Shown here piece by piece: positions 56,545-64,000 of a DNA stretch of 64,000 bases. The stretch comes from Sinorhizobium garamanticum (GTDB taxonomy: Bacteria; Pseudomonadota; Alphaproteobacteria; Rhizobiales; Rhizobiaceae): contig NZ_CP120373.1 in assembly GCF_029892065.1 (NCBI RefSeq), positions 1,054,001 to 1,118,000 of the forward strand. Reading direction: 5' to 3'. A program made the translations under genes and the position numbers. A model generated the notes under the pieces. That model ran no database searches. It was not told the origin of the DNA and saw only the letters and a program-made list of their open reading frames with translations. How positions within the stretch are numbered: the first letter of the stretch is position 1; each line of letters starts with the position of its first letter.

Positions 56545-59500
56545 ATGCCCAGTTTCTTTATCGACAGGCCGATTTTTGCCTGGGTGGTGGCGATCTTCAT
56601 CATGCTCGCCGGCATCATTGCGATTCCGCTCCTGCCGGTTTCGCAATATCCGGACGTGGCGCCACCGCAAATCTCGATCAACACGAGCTACCCCGGCGCC
56701 TCCTCGCAGGACACCTATCAGAGCGTCACGCGTCTGATCGAGGATGAACTGAACGGCGTCGAAGGCCTGCTTTATTTCGAGTCGACGACGAGTTCTTCCG
56801 GCTCGGCCGAAATCAACGCAACTTTCGCACCGGGCACCGATCCAAGCCAGGCCTCGGTGGACATCCAGAATCGCGTACAGCGCGTCGAGCCGCGCCTGCC
56901 CGAATCGGTCAGGCAGCAGGGCGTGCAGGTGGACGAGGCTGGCTCCGGCTTCCTCCTGATCATCTCGCTTACCTCGACCGACGGGTCGTTGGACGCGACG
57001 GGCCTCGGCGACTATTTGAGCCGCAACGTGCTGAGCGAGATCCAGCGCGTGCCTGGCGTCGGCCGGGCGCAGCTGTTTGCGACCGAGCGGTCGATGCGCG
57101 TCTGGCTTGATCCGGCCAAGATGCTCGGCCTCAATCTGACGGCGGCCGACGTGACGGCGGCGATCCAGGCACAAAACGCCCAGATCGCTTCGGGCTCGAT
57201 CGGCGCCCAGCCGAACCCGATCACGCAGCAGATCGCCGCTCCGGTCATCATCAAGGGTCAGCTTTCGACACCCGAGGAATTCGGCGCCATCGTGCTACGC
57301 GCCAATGCCGACGGCTCGGCCGTACGGTTGCGCGACGTCGCGCGCCTCGAGATCGGCGGCGAGAGCTACTCGTTCACGACGCGCCTCAACGGCAAGCCCT
57401 CGGCGGCCATCGCCGTGCAGCTCTCGCCGAGCGGCAACGCGATGTCGACCTCGGCCGCGATCAAGGCGCGCATGGACGAACTCGCGGAATTCTTCCCGCC
57501 GGGGCTGGAATATTCCATCCCCTACGACACGTCGCCCTTCGTCGCAGTGTCGATCGAGAAGGTGCTGCATACCCTTGTCGAGGCCGTCGGCCTCGTCTTC
57601 CTGGTGATGTTCCTGTTCCTCCAGAACGTCCGCTACACCATCATCCCGACGATCGTCGTGCCGGTTGCCCTTCTCGGCACCTGCGCGGTCATGCTGGCGA
57701 TGGGCTTCTCGATCAACGTCTTGACAATGTTCGGCATGGTGCTGGCGATCGGCATCCTCGTCGACGACGCGATCATCGTCGTCGAGAACGTCGAGCGCAT
57801 CATGTCGGAAGAGGGATTGACACCGAAGGATGCCACCCGCAAGGCGATGAAGCAGATCACCGGCGCGGTGATCGGCATTACACTGGTGCTCGCTTCCGTG
57901 TTCATCCCGATGGCCTTCTTCCCGGGCGCCGTCGGTGTGATCTACCGCCAGTTCAGCCTGACCATGGTCGTCTCGATCCTGTTCTCGGCGCTGCTCGCCC
58001 TCTCGCTGACGCCCGCGCTCTGCGCGAGCTTTCTCAAGCAGGTTCCGAAGGGTCATCATCACGCCAAGCGCGGCTTCTTCGGCTGGTTCAACCGGGGTTT
58101 CGACCGGACGTCCCATGGCTATACCCGCCTCGTCAGAGGCGTGGTCCACCGCACCGGCCGCTTCATGGTCATCTACCTGGCGCTGCTCGCGGGACTTGGC
58201 TGGGCCTTCCTGCAGCTGCCCTCGTCCTTCCTTCCGGACGAGGACCAGGGCTTTGTCATCGTCATGATGCAATTGCCTTCGGAAGCGACCGGAAACCGCA
58301 CGACCGAGGCCATCGAGCAGGCGGAGAAGATCTTCGGCCAGGAGCAGGCTGTCGACACGATCGTTGCGATCAACGGTTTCTCCTTCTTCGGCACCGGGCA
58401 GAATGCGGGCCTTGCCTTCGTGACGCTCAAGGACTGGAGCGAGCGTGACGCGAACAACGCAGCGCAGTCGATCGCCGGCCGTGCGACGATGGCCATGAGC
58501 CAGATCAAGGACGCGATCAGCTTCGCTCTGTCGCCGCCGGCGATCCAGGGCCTCGGCACGACCGGCGGCTTCTCCTTCCGCTTGCAGGATCGCGGCGGGC
58601 TCGGCGAAGCAGCTCTTGCCAAGGCACGCGACCAGTTGCTCGGCCTTGCCTCCCAGAGCAAGGTACTGACCGGCGTCCGTTTCGAAGGCATGCCCGACGC
58701 GGCGCAGGTGACCGTCAACATCGATCGCGAGAAGGCCAACACGTTCGGCGTGACCTTTGCCGATATCAACTCGACGATCTCGACCAATCTCGGCTCGTCC
58801 TACGTCAACGACTTCCCGAATGCCGGCCGCATGCAGCGCGTGACGGTGCAAGCGGACGAGACGAAGCGCATGCAGACTGCGGATCTGCTGAACCTCAACG
58901 TTCGCAACTCGAACGGCGGCATGGTTCCGCTCTCTGCCTTTGCAAGCGTCGAGTGGATCAAGGCTCCGACCCAGACGGTGGGCTACAACGGCTATCCGGC
59001 GGTCCGCATCAGCGGCGAAGCCGCTCCCGGCTACTCCTCCGGCGATGCGATTGCCGAAATGGAACGATTGGCAGCCCAACTTCCGGCGGGCTTCGGTTAC
59101 GAGTGGACCGGTCAATCGCTGCAGGAAATTCAGTCGGGCTCGCAGGCGCCGCTCCTGATTGCGCTCTCCTGCCTGCTCGTCTTCCTGTGCCTGGCGGCGC
59201 TCTATGAGAGCTGGTCCATTCCCGTCTCGGTGATCATGGTCGTGCCGCTCGGTGTCATCGGCGCCGTGCTCGCGGTCATGATGCGGGACATGCCGAACGA
59301 TGTGTACTTCAAGGTCGGCCTGATCGCGATCATCGGCCTCTCGGCGAAGAACGCCATCCTGATCATCGAGTTCGCCAAGGAGCTGCGTGATCAGGGCAAG
59401 TCGCTGATCGACGCAACGCTCGAGGCGGCGCACTTGCGCTTCCGGCCGATCCTGATGACCTCGCTCGCCTTCACCCTCGGCGTTCTGCCGCTGGCGATCG

Positions 59501-59703
59501 CGACGGGAGCAAGCTCCGGCAGCCAGCGCGCCATCGGCACCGGCGTCATGGGCGGCATGATCTCGGCAACGGTGCTGGCGATCGTCTTCGTCCCGATCTT
59601 CTTCGTGTTCATCATGAAGATCTTCGGGCGGAAGAGTGCGGCCGGACCGCAAGCGGTCCCGGCTGAAGATACCGCACCCGAAATCGCCGACGCTGCCGAG
59701 TGA
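56545..59703 (+). CDS. smeB: RND multidrug efflux pump SmeB
   Basis: 1052 residues. AcrB-type trimeric pump; MPSFFIDRPIFAWVVAIFIM at the N-terminus, QYPDVAPPQISINTSYPGAS, the TM4 Asp pair in GILVDDAIIVVENVERIM and the TM10 Lys in SAKNAILIIEFAKEL. It exports drugs and plant-derived compounds using the proton gradient. ATG 56545 was chosen over TTG 56539 for its spacing to GAGAG. It is clearly distinct from the RND pump at 19683. Confidence 0.97.
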   Translation: MPSFFIDRPIFAWVVAIFIMLAGIIAIPLLPVSQYPDVAPPQISINTSYPGASSQDTYQSVTRLIEDELNGVEGLLYFESTTSSSGSAEINATFAPGTDPSQASVDIQNRVQRVEPRLPESVRQQGVQVDEAGSGFLLIISLTSTDGSLDATGLGDYLSRNVLSEIQRVPGVGRAQLFATERSMRVWLDPAKMLGLNLTAADVTAAIQAQNAQIASGSIGAQPNPITQQIAAPVIIKGQLSTPEEFGAIVLRANADGSAVRLRDVARLEIGGESYSFTTRLNGKPSAAIAVQLSPSGNAMSTSAAIKARMDELAEFFPPGLEYSIPYDTSPFVAVSIEKVLHTLVEAVGLVFLVMFLFLQNVRYTIIPTIVVPVALLGTCAVMLAMGFSINVLTMFGMVLAIGILVDDAIIVVENVERIMSEEGLTPKDATRKAMKQITGAVIGITLVLASVFIPMAFFPGAVGVIYRQFSLTMVVSILFSALLALSLTPALCASFLKQVPKGHHHAKRGFFGWFNRGFDRTSHGYTRLVRGVVHRTGRFMVIYLALLAGLGWAFLQLPSSFLPDEDQGFVIVMMQLPSEATGNRTTEAIEQAEKIFGQEQAVDTIVAINGFSFFGTGQNAGLAFVTLKDWSERDANNAAQSIAGRATMAMSQIKDAISFALSPPAIQGLGTTGGFSFRLQDRGGLGEAALAKARDQLLGLASQSKVLTGVRFEGMPDAAQVTVNIDREKANTFGVTFADINSTISTNLGSSYVNDFPNAGRMQRVTVQADETKRMQTADLLNLNVRNSNGGMVPLSAFASVEWIKAPTQTVGYNGYPAVRISGEAAPGYSSGDAIAEMERLAAQLPAGFGYEWTGQSLQEIQSGSQAPLLIALSCLLVFLCLAALYESWSIPVSVIMVVPLGVIGAVLAVMMRDMPNDVYFKVGLIAIIGLSAKNAILIIEFAKELRDQGKSLIDATLEAAHLRFRPILMTSLAFTLGVLPLAIATGASSGSQRAIGTGVMGGMISATVLAIVFVPIFFVFIMKIFGRKSAAGPQAVPAEDTAPEIADAAE

Positions 59704-59712
59704 TCAATCATC

Positions 59713-59740
59713 GACGGCCCGCCTCATCCGGCGGGCCGTC
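59713..59740 (+). promoter_or_regulatory. Perfect hairpin between smeB and smeR
   Basis: GACGGCCCGCC-TCATCC-GGCGGGCCGTC, an 11-bp perfect stem without a T run, ending just before the smeR ribosome binding site. It may attenuate or stabilise the message so that less regulator than pump is made. Confidence 0.75.
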
Positions 59741-59756
59741 GCGCAAGGAGATACGC

Positions 59757-60389
59757 ATGCGCAGAACCAAGGCCGAGGCCGAGGCTACACGGAGCCGGAT
59801 ATTGAACGCCGCCGAGCGGATGTTTTACGCCAAGGGTGTTTCCAATACGACGCTCGATGAGGTGGCCAAGGCGGCGGGGGTCACGCGCGGCGCCATCTAC
59901 TGGCACTTCGCCAACAAGACCGATCTGTTCCTGGCGCTCTACGATGCCGTGCCGCTGCCGCAGGAAGACATGATCGCCCGCGAGATCGAGACCGAGGCTT
60001 CCGACACGCTCGCGATCGTCGAAAGCGCCGCCGCCGATTGGCTGGACATGCTGGCCAAGGACGAGCAGCGGCAGCGCATCCTCGCGATCATGCTCCGGTG
60101 CGACTACGACAGCGACATGTCCGCGGTGCTCGACCGGCAGAAGGAAATCGACGAGCGACACGAGGCACTGCTCGAACGCGCCTTCGCGCGCGCGCTCGAA
60201 CGAGGGCAACTGCAAGTCACCTGGACGCCGGCATCCGCCGCGCGCGCCTTGCGCTGGATGATGATGGGGCTATGCACCGAATGGCTGCTGTTCGGACGTC
60301 GGTTCGATCTGGCGGCCGAGGGACGCGACGCACTCAAGCACCTCTTCGCCAGCTTCAGGCCGATACACCCCGCAGAGTCCGCTGCCTGA
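59757..60389 (+). CDS. smeR: TetR-family repressor SmeR
   Basis: 210 residues from MRRTKAEAEATRSRILNAAE. The helix-turn-helix TTLDEVAKAAGVTRGAIYWH followed by FANKTDLF matches AcrR/TtgR repressors; the C-terminal part is the drug-binding domain. AAGGAG lies six bases before the ATG. Unlike acrR it is downstream of, and in line with, the pump genes, so it is probably part of the transcript it controls. Confidence 0.95.
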   Translation: MRRTKAEAEATRSRILNAAERMFYAKGVSNTTLDEVAKAAGVTRGAIYWHFANKTDLFLALYDAVPLPQEDMIAREIETEASDTLAIVESAAADWLDMLAKDEQRQRILAIMLRCDYDSDMSAVLDRQKEIDERHEALLERAFARALERGQLQVTWTPASAARALRWMMMGLCTEWLLFGRRFDLAAEGRDALKHLFASFRPIHPAESAA

Positions 60390-60410
60390 GCGGACCGGAG
60401 CGTGACTCTG

Positions 60411-60437
60411 GGTCGATTCGACCCAAAATCATCGTGA
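60411..60437. repeat. GGGTCGATTCGACCC palindrome between smeR and polA
   Basis: CTGGGTCGATTCGACCCAAA with flanking ATCATCGTGATT; the second copy of the palindrome at 4932-4978. Lying between convergent genes, it may act as a two-way transcription end. Confidence 0.7.
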
Positions 60438-60438
60438 T

Positions 60439-63400
60439 TTAATGCGCCTCGTCCCAATTGTGCGCGGCGCGGGCGTCGACCTTCAGCGGCACTTTCATGC
60501 TGAGCGCCGGCATGGCAGCATTTTCCATCACCGAGACGATCACCGGAATGGTGCGCTCGATTTCGCCGTCCTCGACCTCGAAGATCAGTTCGTCGTGCAC
60601 CTGCAGGAGCATCCGTGCGGACAGCTTCGCCGCTTCAAGCGCCGGCTCCATCTTCACCATGGCGCGGCGGATGATGTCGGCGGCAGAGCCCTGGATCGGC
60701 GCGTTGATCGACGCGCGTTCGTTGAAGGCGCGATGCGACGGGTTGGAGGAGCGGATATCCGGATAGTGGGCACGTCGGCCAAAGATCGTTTCGACATAGC
60801 CGTGCTCGCGCGCAAAGGCCTTGGTGCCTTCCATATAGTCGCGGATGCCGGGGAAACGCTCGAAATATTTCTTGATATATTCGCCCGCCTCCGAGCGCTC
60901 GATCGAAAGCTGGTTGGCAAGGCCGAACGCGGAAATGCCATAGATGATGCCGAAATTGATGGCCTTGGCACGGCGGCGGATTTCGCTCGGCATGCCGTCG
61001 ACGGGAACACCGAACATTTCGGAGGCGGTCATTGCGTGGATGTCGACGCCATCGGCGAAGGCCTGGCGGAGCTGCGGGATATCCGCCACATGCGCGAGCA
61101 CCCGAAGCTCGATCTGGCTGTAGTCGGCAGAAACCAGCTTGTGTCCCGGCGTCGCGATGAAGGCCGTCCGGATCTTGCGGCCCTCGGCGGTCCTGATCGG
61201 AATGTTCTGCAGGTTGGGGTCGGCCGAAGAGAGGCGGCCTGTGGTCGTCGCAGCCAGCGCATACGATGTATGTACGCGCCGTGTTTCCGGATGCACGAAA
61301 CCCGGTAACGCATCGGTATAGGTGGATTTCAGTTTGGTGAGTTGGCGCCAGTCGACGATTTTGCGCGGCAGCTCATGGCCTTCGGCGGCAAGCTCCTCCA
61401 GAACCTGCGCCGAAGTCGACCATTGGCCGGTCTTTGTTTTGGAGCCGCCCGGCAATCCCATCTTGCCGAAGAGAATGTCGCCGAGTTGCTTCGGCGAGCC
61501 GATCGTGAAGGTTCCCCCGGCCAGGCGATAGATCTCGTCCTCGAGCGCCGCAGCTCCCTGAGCAAGCTCTCCCGAGAGGCGAGAAAGAATCTGCCGATCG
61601 ACGGTGATACCGCGCTCCTCCATATGGGCAAGAACGCCGACCAGCGGTCTTTCGAGCCGCTCGTAGACGCGCGTCAGCCCCTTGGCTGCGAGTTGCGGCT
61701 TCAGGACGTGCCAGAGTCGCAACGTCACGTCTGCCTCTTCCGCCACATAGGCCGTCGCCTTGTCGATATCGACGAAGTCGAACGTGAGCGAAGACCGCCC
61801 GCTGCCGGTGATGTCCTTGTAGGCAGTCACCTTGTGATTAAGCCACCGCTCGGACAGAGAATCCATGCCATGAGCACCGTTGCCGGCATCGATGACATAG
61901 GACATCAACATGGTGTCGTCGAAGCTTTGCATGGTGATGCCGTGCCGCTTCATCAACAGATAGTCGAACTTCAGGTTCTGCGCGACCTTCAACACCGACG
62001 GATCCTCGAGCAGCGCCTTTAGCCGGCTCAGCGCCTCGCGGACGGGGACCTGATTTTCGAGAAGACCGCCGCCAAGCAGATCGCCGGCGCCATTCTTGTG
62101 GATCAGCGGCACGTAAGCCGCCCGGATCTTCGCACCGGAGGGATTGTCGCGGTAATCGGCAATCGCCAGCGAAAAGCCGACCAGATCCGCCTGCATGGCG
62201 TCGGTCGATGTCGTTGCCGCGTCGAAACCAACCACGCCGGCATCGCGCGCATCCGCGATCCATCGGTCGAGCGTCGCAAGATCGCGGATCGCGGCGTAAC
62301 CGGAACGATCGAAGGAAGCCTTGGCAAAGAATTCAGCGCGCGCCCGCGCAAGTCCCTGCGGTGTCGCGCCGGTGACGTCCGCATCCTCGGCGCCCACAAC
62401 GAAGGAAACGGCCGCCTTGGCTGCCGTTCCGCGCGGCGGGGCGGTGCTCGATGATTCGGCAGAGGGCGGCGGGCCGGCGGCCTCGCCGACATCGAGATCC
62501 GGTCCGTGTGCCTCGATGCCCCATTCGATCGGCACTGGAGCGGGTTCGATTGCTTCGGCGTCCGTATCCGTCGCCGCCGCGACGCGGCGCGTCAGCGTGT
62601 TGAATTCCATCGTCTTCAGGAAGGCGATGAGCTTCGGGCCGTTTTGCGGCTCGAGCCTCAGGTCCTCGAGCGGAACGTCGAGGGGAGTATCGTTCTTCAA
62701 GGTGACGAGTTCGCGGGAAAGGCGCGCAAGTTCGGCGTTCGCGATAATGCTCTCGCGCCGCTTCTGCTGCTTGATCTCGCCGGCGCGTGCAAGCAGCGTA
62801 TCGAGATCGCCGTATTCTTCGAGCAGCTGGGCCGCTGTTTTCGGTCCGATTCCGGGAATCCCCGGCACGTTGTCGGTCGAATCGCCCGTCATCGCCTGAA
62901 GATCGATCATCTTCTCCGGCGGCACGCCCCATTTTTCGACCACGTCGGAGATCGTGATCTGCTTGTCCTTCATGCTGTCGTACATCGATACCCTGGACGT
63001 CACCAACTGCATGAGGTCCTTGTCCGAGGAAACGATCGTGACATCGGCGCCCGCCTCTTCGGCAAGCCGGGCGTAGGTTGCGATCAGGTCGTCCGCCTCA
63101 TAGCCTTCCTTCTCGATGCAGGGCAGGTTGAAGGCGCGGGTGGCATGCCGGATCAGGCCGAACTGCGGGATCAGATCTTCGGGCGGCGCGGTGCGGTTCG
63201 CCTTGTATTGGTCGTAAAGCACATTGCGGAAGGTCTTCGAGGAATAGTCGAAGATCACTGCGAAATGGGTCGGCGTCACGCCGACCGACGTATCGCGTGC
63301 ATCGGTCAGGAGCTTCCAGAGCATGTTACAGAAGCCGGCAACCGCATTGACCGGAAGACCATCGGACTTGCGGTTGAGCGGCGGGATGGCATGGAAAGCC

Positions 63401-63453
63401 CGGAAGATGAACCCGGAGCCGTCGACGAGGAAGAGGTGATCACCGTTTTTCAT
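60439..63453 (-). CDS. polA: DNA polymerase I
   Basis: 1004 residues. The 5'-3' exonuclease domain (VDGSGFIFRAFHAIPPLNRK, GYEADDLIATYARLAEEAG), 3'-5' exonuclease domain, and polymerase domain with motif A SADYSQIELRVLAHVA, motif B RRAKAINFGIIYGISAFGLA and motif C QVHDELIFEV are all present. In the exonuclease domain the Exo I motif reads GFDAATTSTD (the usual Glu of D-x-E is Ala) and Exo III reads YVAEEADVTL (the usual catalytic Asp is Glu), so proofreading may be weak or lost. Confidence 0.97.
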   Translation of the reverse strand: MKNGDHLFLVDGSGFIFRAFHAIPPLNRKSDGLPVNAVAGFCNMLWKLLTDARDTSVGVTPTHFAVIFDYSSKTFRNVLYDQYKANRTAPPEDLIPQFGLIRHATRAFNLPCIEKEGYEADDLIATYARLAEEAGADVTIVSSDKDLMQLVTSRVSMYDSMKDKQITISDVVEKWGVPPEKMIDLQAMTGDSTDNVPGIPGIGPKTAAQLLEEYGDLDTLLARAGEIKQQKRRESIIANAELARLSRELVTLKNDTPLDVPLEDLRLEPQNGPKLIAFLKTMEFNTLTRRVAAATDTDAEAIEPAPVPIEWGIEAHGPDLDVGEAAGPPPSAESSSTAPPRGTAAKAAVSFVVGAEDADVTGATPQGLARARAEFFAKASFDRSGYAAIRDLATLDRWIADARDAGVVGFDAATTSTDAMQADLVGFSLAIADYRDNPSGAKIRAAYVPLIHKNGAGDLLGGGLLENQVPVREALSRLKALLEDPSVLKVAQNLKFDYLLMKRHGITMQSFDDTMLMSYVIDAGNGAHGMDSLSERWLNHKVTAYKDITGSGRSSLTFDFVDIDKATAYVAEEADVTLRLWHVLKPQLAAKGLTRVYERLERPLVGVLAHMEERGITVDRQILSRLSGELAQGAAALEDEIYRLAGGTFTIGSPKQLGDILFGKMGLPGGSKTKTGQWSTSAQVLEELAAEGHELPRKIVDWRQLTKLKSTYTDALPGFVHPETRRVHTSYALAATTTGRLSSADPNLQNIPIRTAEGRKIRTAFIATPGHKLVSADYSQIELRVLAHVADIPQLRQAFADGVDIHAMTASEMFGVPVDGMPSEIRRRAKAINFGIIYGISAFGLANQLSIERSEAGEYIKKYFERFPGIRDYMEGTKAFAREHGYVETIFGRRAHYPDIRSSNPSHRAFNERASINAPIQGSAADIIRRAMVKMEPALEAAKLSARMLLQVHDELIFEVEDGEIERTIPVIVSVMENAAMPALSMKVPLKVDARAAHNWDEAH

Positions 63454-63566
63454 GCGGTCATGGATAGCGCGGGGTGAGGCAAACGTCCATTGCGGTTTTC
63501 ACCGGCAGTGCCTATCTGCGGCTATCACCGGCAGACGCCGACGCCGCTAGAAGGCTCACGGAAACG

Positions 63567-63580
63567 TTACACATTTGTAA
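63567..63580. promoter_or_regulatory. Palindrome TTACACATTTGTAA upstream of polA and the sRNA
   Basis: TTACA-CATT-TGTAA, a perfect five-base inverted repeat with a four-base spacer. It lies 114 bp upstream of polA and about 70 bp upstream of the predicted sRNA start, fitting a regulator site for either. Confidence 0.5.
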
Positions 63581-63602
63581 TGTGCGATTCAGTCGGACAA
63601 TC

Positions 63603-63632
63603 CTTGAAAAGCCACATTTGGCTCCTCAAATT
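63603..63632 (+). promoter_or_regulatory. Probable sigma-70 promoter of the sRNA
   Basis: -35 CTTGAA (63603-63608), 18-bp spacer, -10 CAAATT (63627-63632). The -35 matches the rhizobial CTTGAC consensus in five of six bases. Predicted start near 63639. Confidence 0.45.
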
Positions 63633-63638
63633 ATGATG

Positions 63639-63787
63639 AACGGCACTGAAATGATGCCGTCGTCTGGTGATTGGCCTGTCCCCCGCCCGCACCAGATGTG
63701 GACAAAGGCCTTATCCCCCTCTCCGGGCCTTTGTCCTGCTTTCAAAGAGCCGTCACGGCGCCGCCTCCGCGCCGCGACGGTTTTTTG
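63639..63787 (+). ncRNA. AbcR-like (alpha-r15) trans-acting sRNA
   Basis: No ORF, but four consecutive hairpins end in a strong terminator. ACGGCA/TGCCGT at 63640-63660; TCTGGTG/CACCAGA at 63663-63696 with loop containing CCTGTCCCCC; GGACAAAGGCC/GGCCTTTGTCC at 63700-63736 with loop TTATCCCCCTCTCC; then CCGTC-A-CGGCGC/GCGCCG-C-GACGG at 63750-63780 and six T. C-rich loops able to mask ribosome binding sites, and a location next to polA, fit the tandem AbcR1/AbcR2 sRNAs of Sinorhizobium, which repress ABC-transporter mRNAs. The transcript may start nearer 63661. Confidence 0.82.
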
Positions 63788-63811
63788 TTGCCCGGTTTTC
63801 CGGCCGCGCGC

Positions 63812-63915
63812 CTACAGCGCCGCGCGTCTTAATCAGATGCGCAAAGGACGCTGTAGCACTTTGAAGTGCTGCATGTTTTTATCTTAGATCGGCTACGATT
63901 TAAGGAAACATGCAG
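63812..63915 (+). repeat. Mosaic repeat downstream of the sRNA
   Basis: CTACAGCGCCGCGCGTC hairpin, GCACTTTGAAGTGCTGCATG, GATCGGCTACGATTTAAGG and AAACATGCAG: the forward module order, 25 bp after the sRNA terminator. The remaining 85 bp to the window end show no gene. Confidence 0.92.
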
Positions 63916-64000
63916 AGGCTCAAATCACTGTGAAGTCACGGTAAATCAGTTCCATCGCCAGCTTTGTAACTTGTCTTCGCACCGGTTCACGCGTACCCAT

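Noticed and set aside
57295..59652. Long minus-strand ORF of 785 codons opposite smeB
   Set aside because: Antisense shadow; the translation is dominated by Arg, Asp, Glu, His and Gln without any fold signature, while the plus strand encodes a clear RND pump.
63474..63887. 137-codon plus ORF over the sRNA region
   Set aside because: It runs through the sRNA hairpins, the terminator and the mosaic repeat; codon use and composition are not protein-like.
1..64000. CRISPR arrays, prophage or intact insertion sequences
   Set aside because: Repeats here are dispersed palindromes without regular spacers; no transposase, integrase or phage structural gene was recognised.

Overview
The window looks like a chromosomal segment of a rhizobium, most probably Sinorhizobium/Ensifer. 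The reasons are high GC with alphaproteobacterial gene order (recR, ybaB, dnaX and 4.5S RNA together), a cycM-type membrane cytochrome c, a DUF1127 gene, RIME palindromes, nine or ten copies of the Sinorhizobium intergenic mosaic repeat, an AcrAB-type pump with a TetR gene downstream that matches S. meliloti smeAB-smeR, and an AbcR-like sRNA beside polA. The species assignment is inference from remembered gene order; no search was run.

Layout. 1-12.9 kb is housekeeping backbone: a lytic transglycosylase (partial), recR, a LysE exporter, ybaB, dnaX, 4.5S RNA, a HIT protein, nudC, a WYL regulator, a DUF1127 protein, kdsB-pheA, cycM, an AEC transporter, a BON protein, an SRPBCC/ArsR pair and a DUF2905 protein. 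13.0-26.5 kb is an accessory, stress-flavoured block: two tandem arcD-like antiporters and arcA (arginine deiminase) without arcB or arcC, an RND efflux pair, three hdeD-like genes (one broken by a mosaic repeat), gltS, a glycine-zipper lipoprotein and a truncated extra arcD copy with its leader. 26.6-35.4 kb holds a compact operon glgE-treS/mak-glgB that can turn trehalose into branched alpha-glucan. A tRNA-Ser(GGA) gene at 35.8 kb lies at the edge of this accessory stretch.

36-43.2 kb returns to backbone: a small membrane protein, msrA, a BMP-family binding protein, slyX, an EI24/CysZ-like membrane protein, and an overlapping amidase/ROK kinase/cutC operon. 43.2-44.2 kb is a small AT-richer islet of two unknown divergent genes whose ATG codons overlap. 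44.3-55.1 kb is an amino-sugar locus: nagA, a SIS-domain deaminase-like gene, a GntR regulator and a BadF-type kinase diverge from murQ and a complete sugar ABC transporter with an embedded Gfo/Idh/MocA oxidoreductase. Together these could import GlcNAc and/or MurNAc and convert it to fructose-6-phosphate. Each divergent unit has a near-identical 19-bp site just before its first gene. 55.1-60.4 kb is smeA-smeB-smeR with an AcrR-like operator over the smeA promoter. polA follows, and beyond it an intergenic region encodes an AbcR (alpha-r15)-like sRNA.

Most notable observations: a complete MurNAc/GlcNAc pathway with paired operators; a GlgE carrying a large N-terminal GH13-like domain that has lost its catalytic motifs; a duplicated ~340-bp arcD leader bracketing ~10 kb; mosaic repeats that break a gene, form the 3' end of another and (as RIME) supply a start codon; and a PolA whose proofreading motifs are altered.
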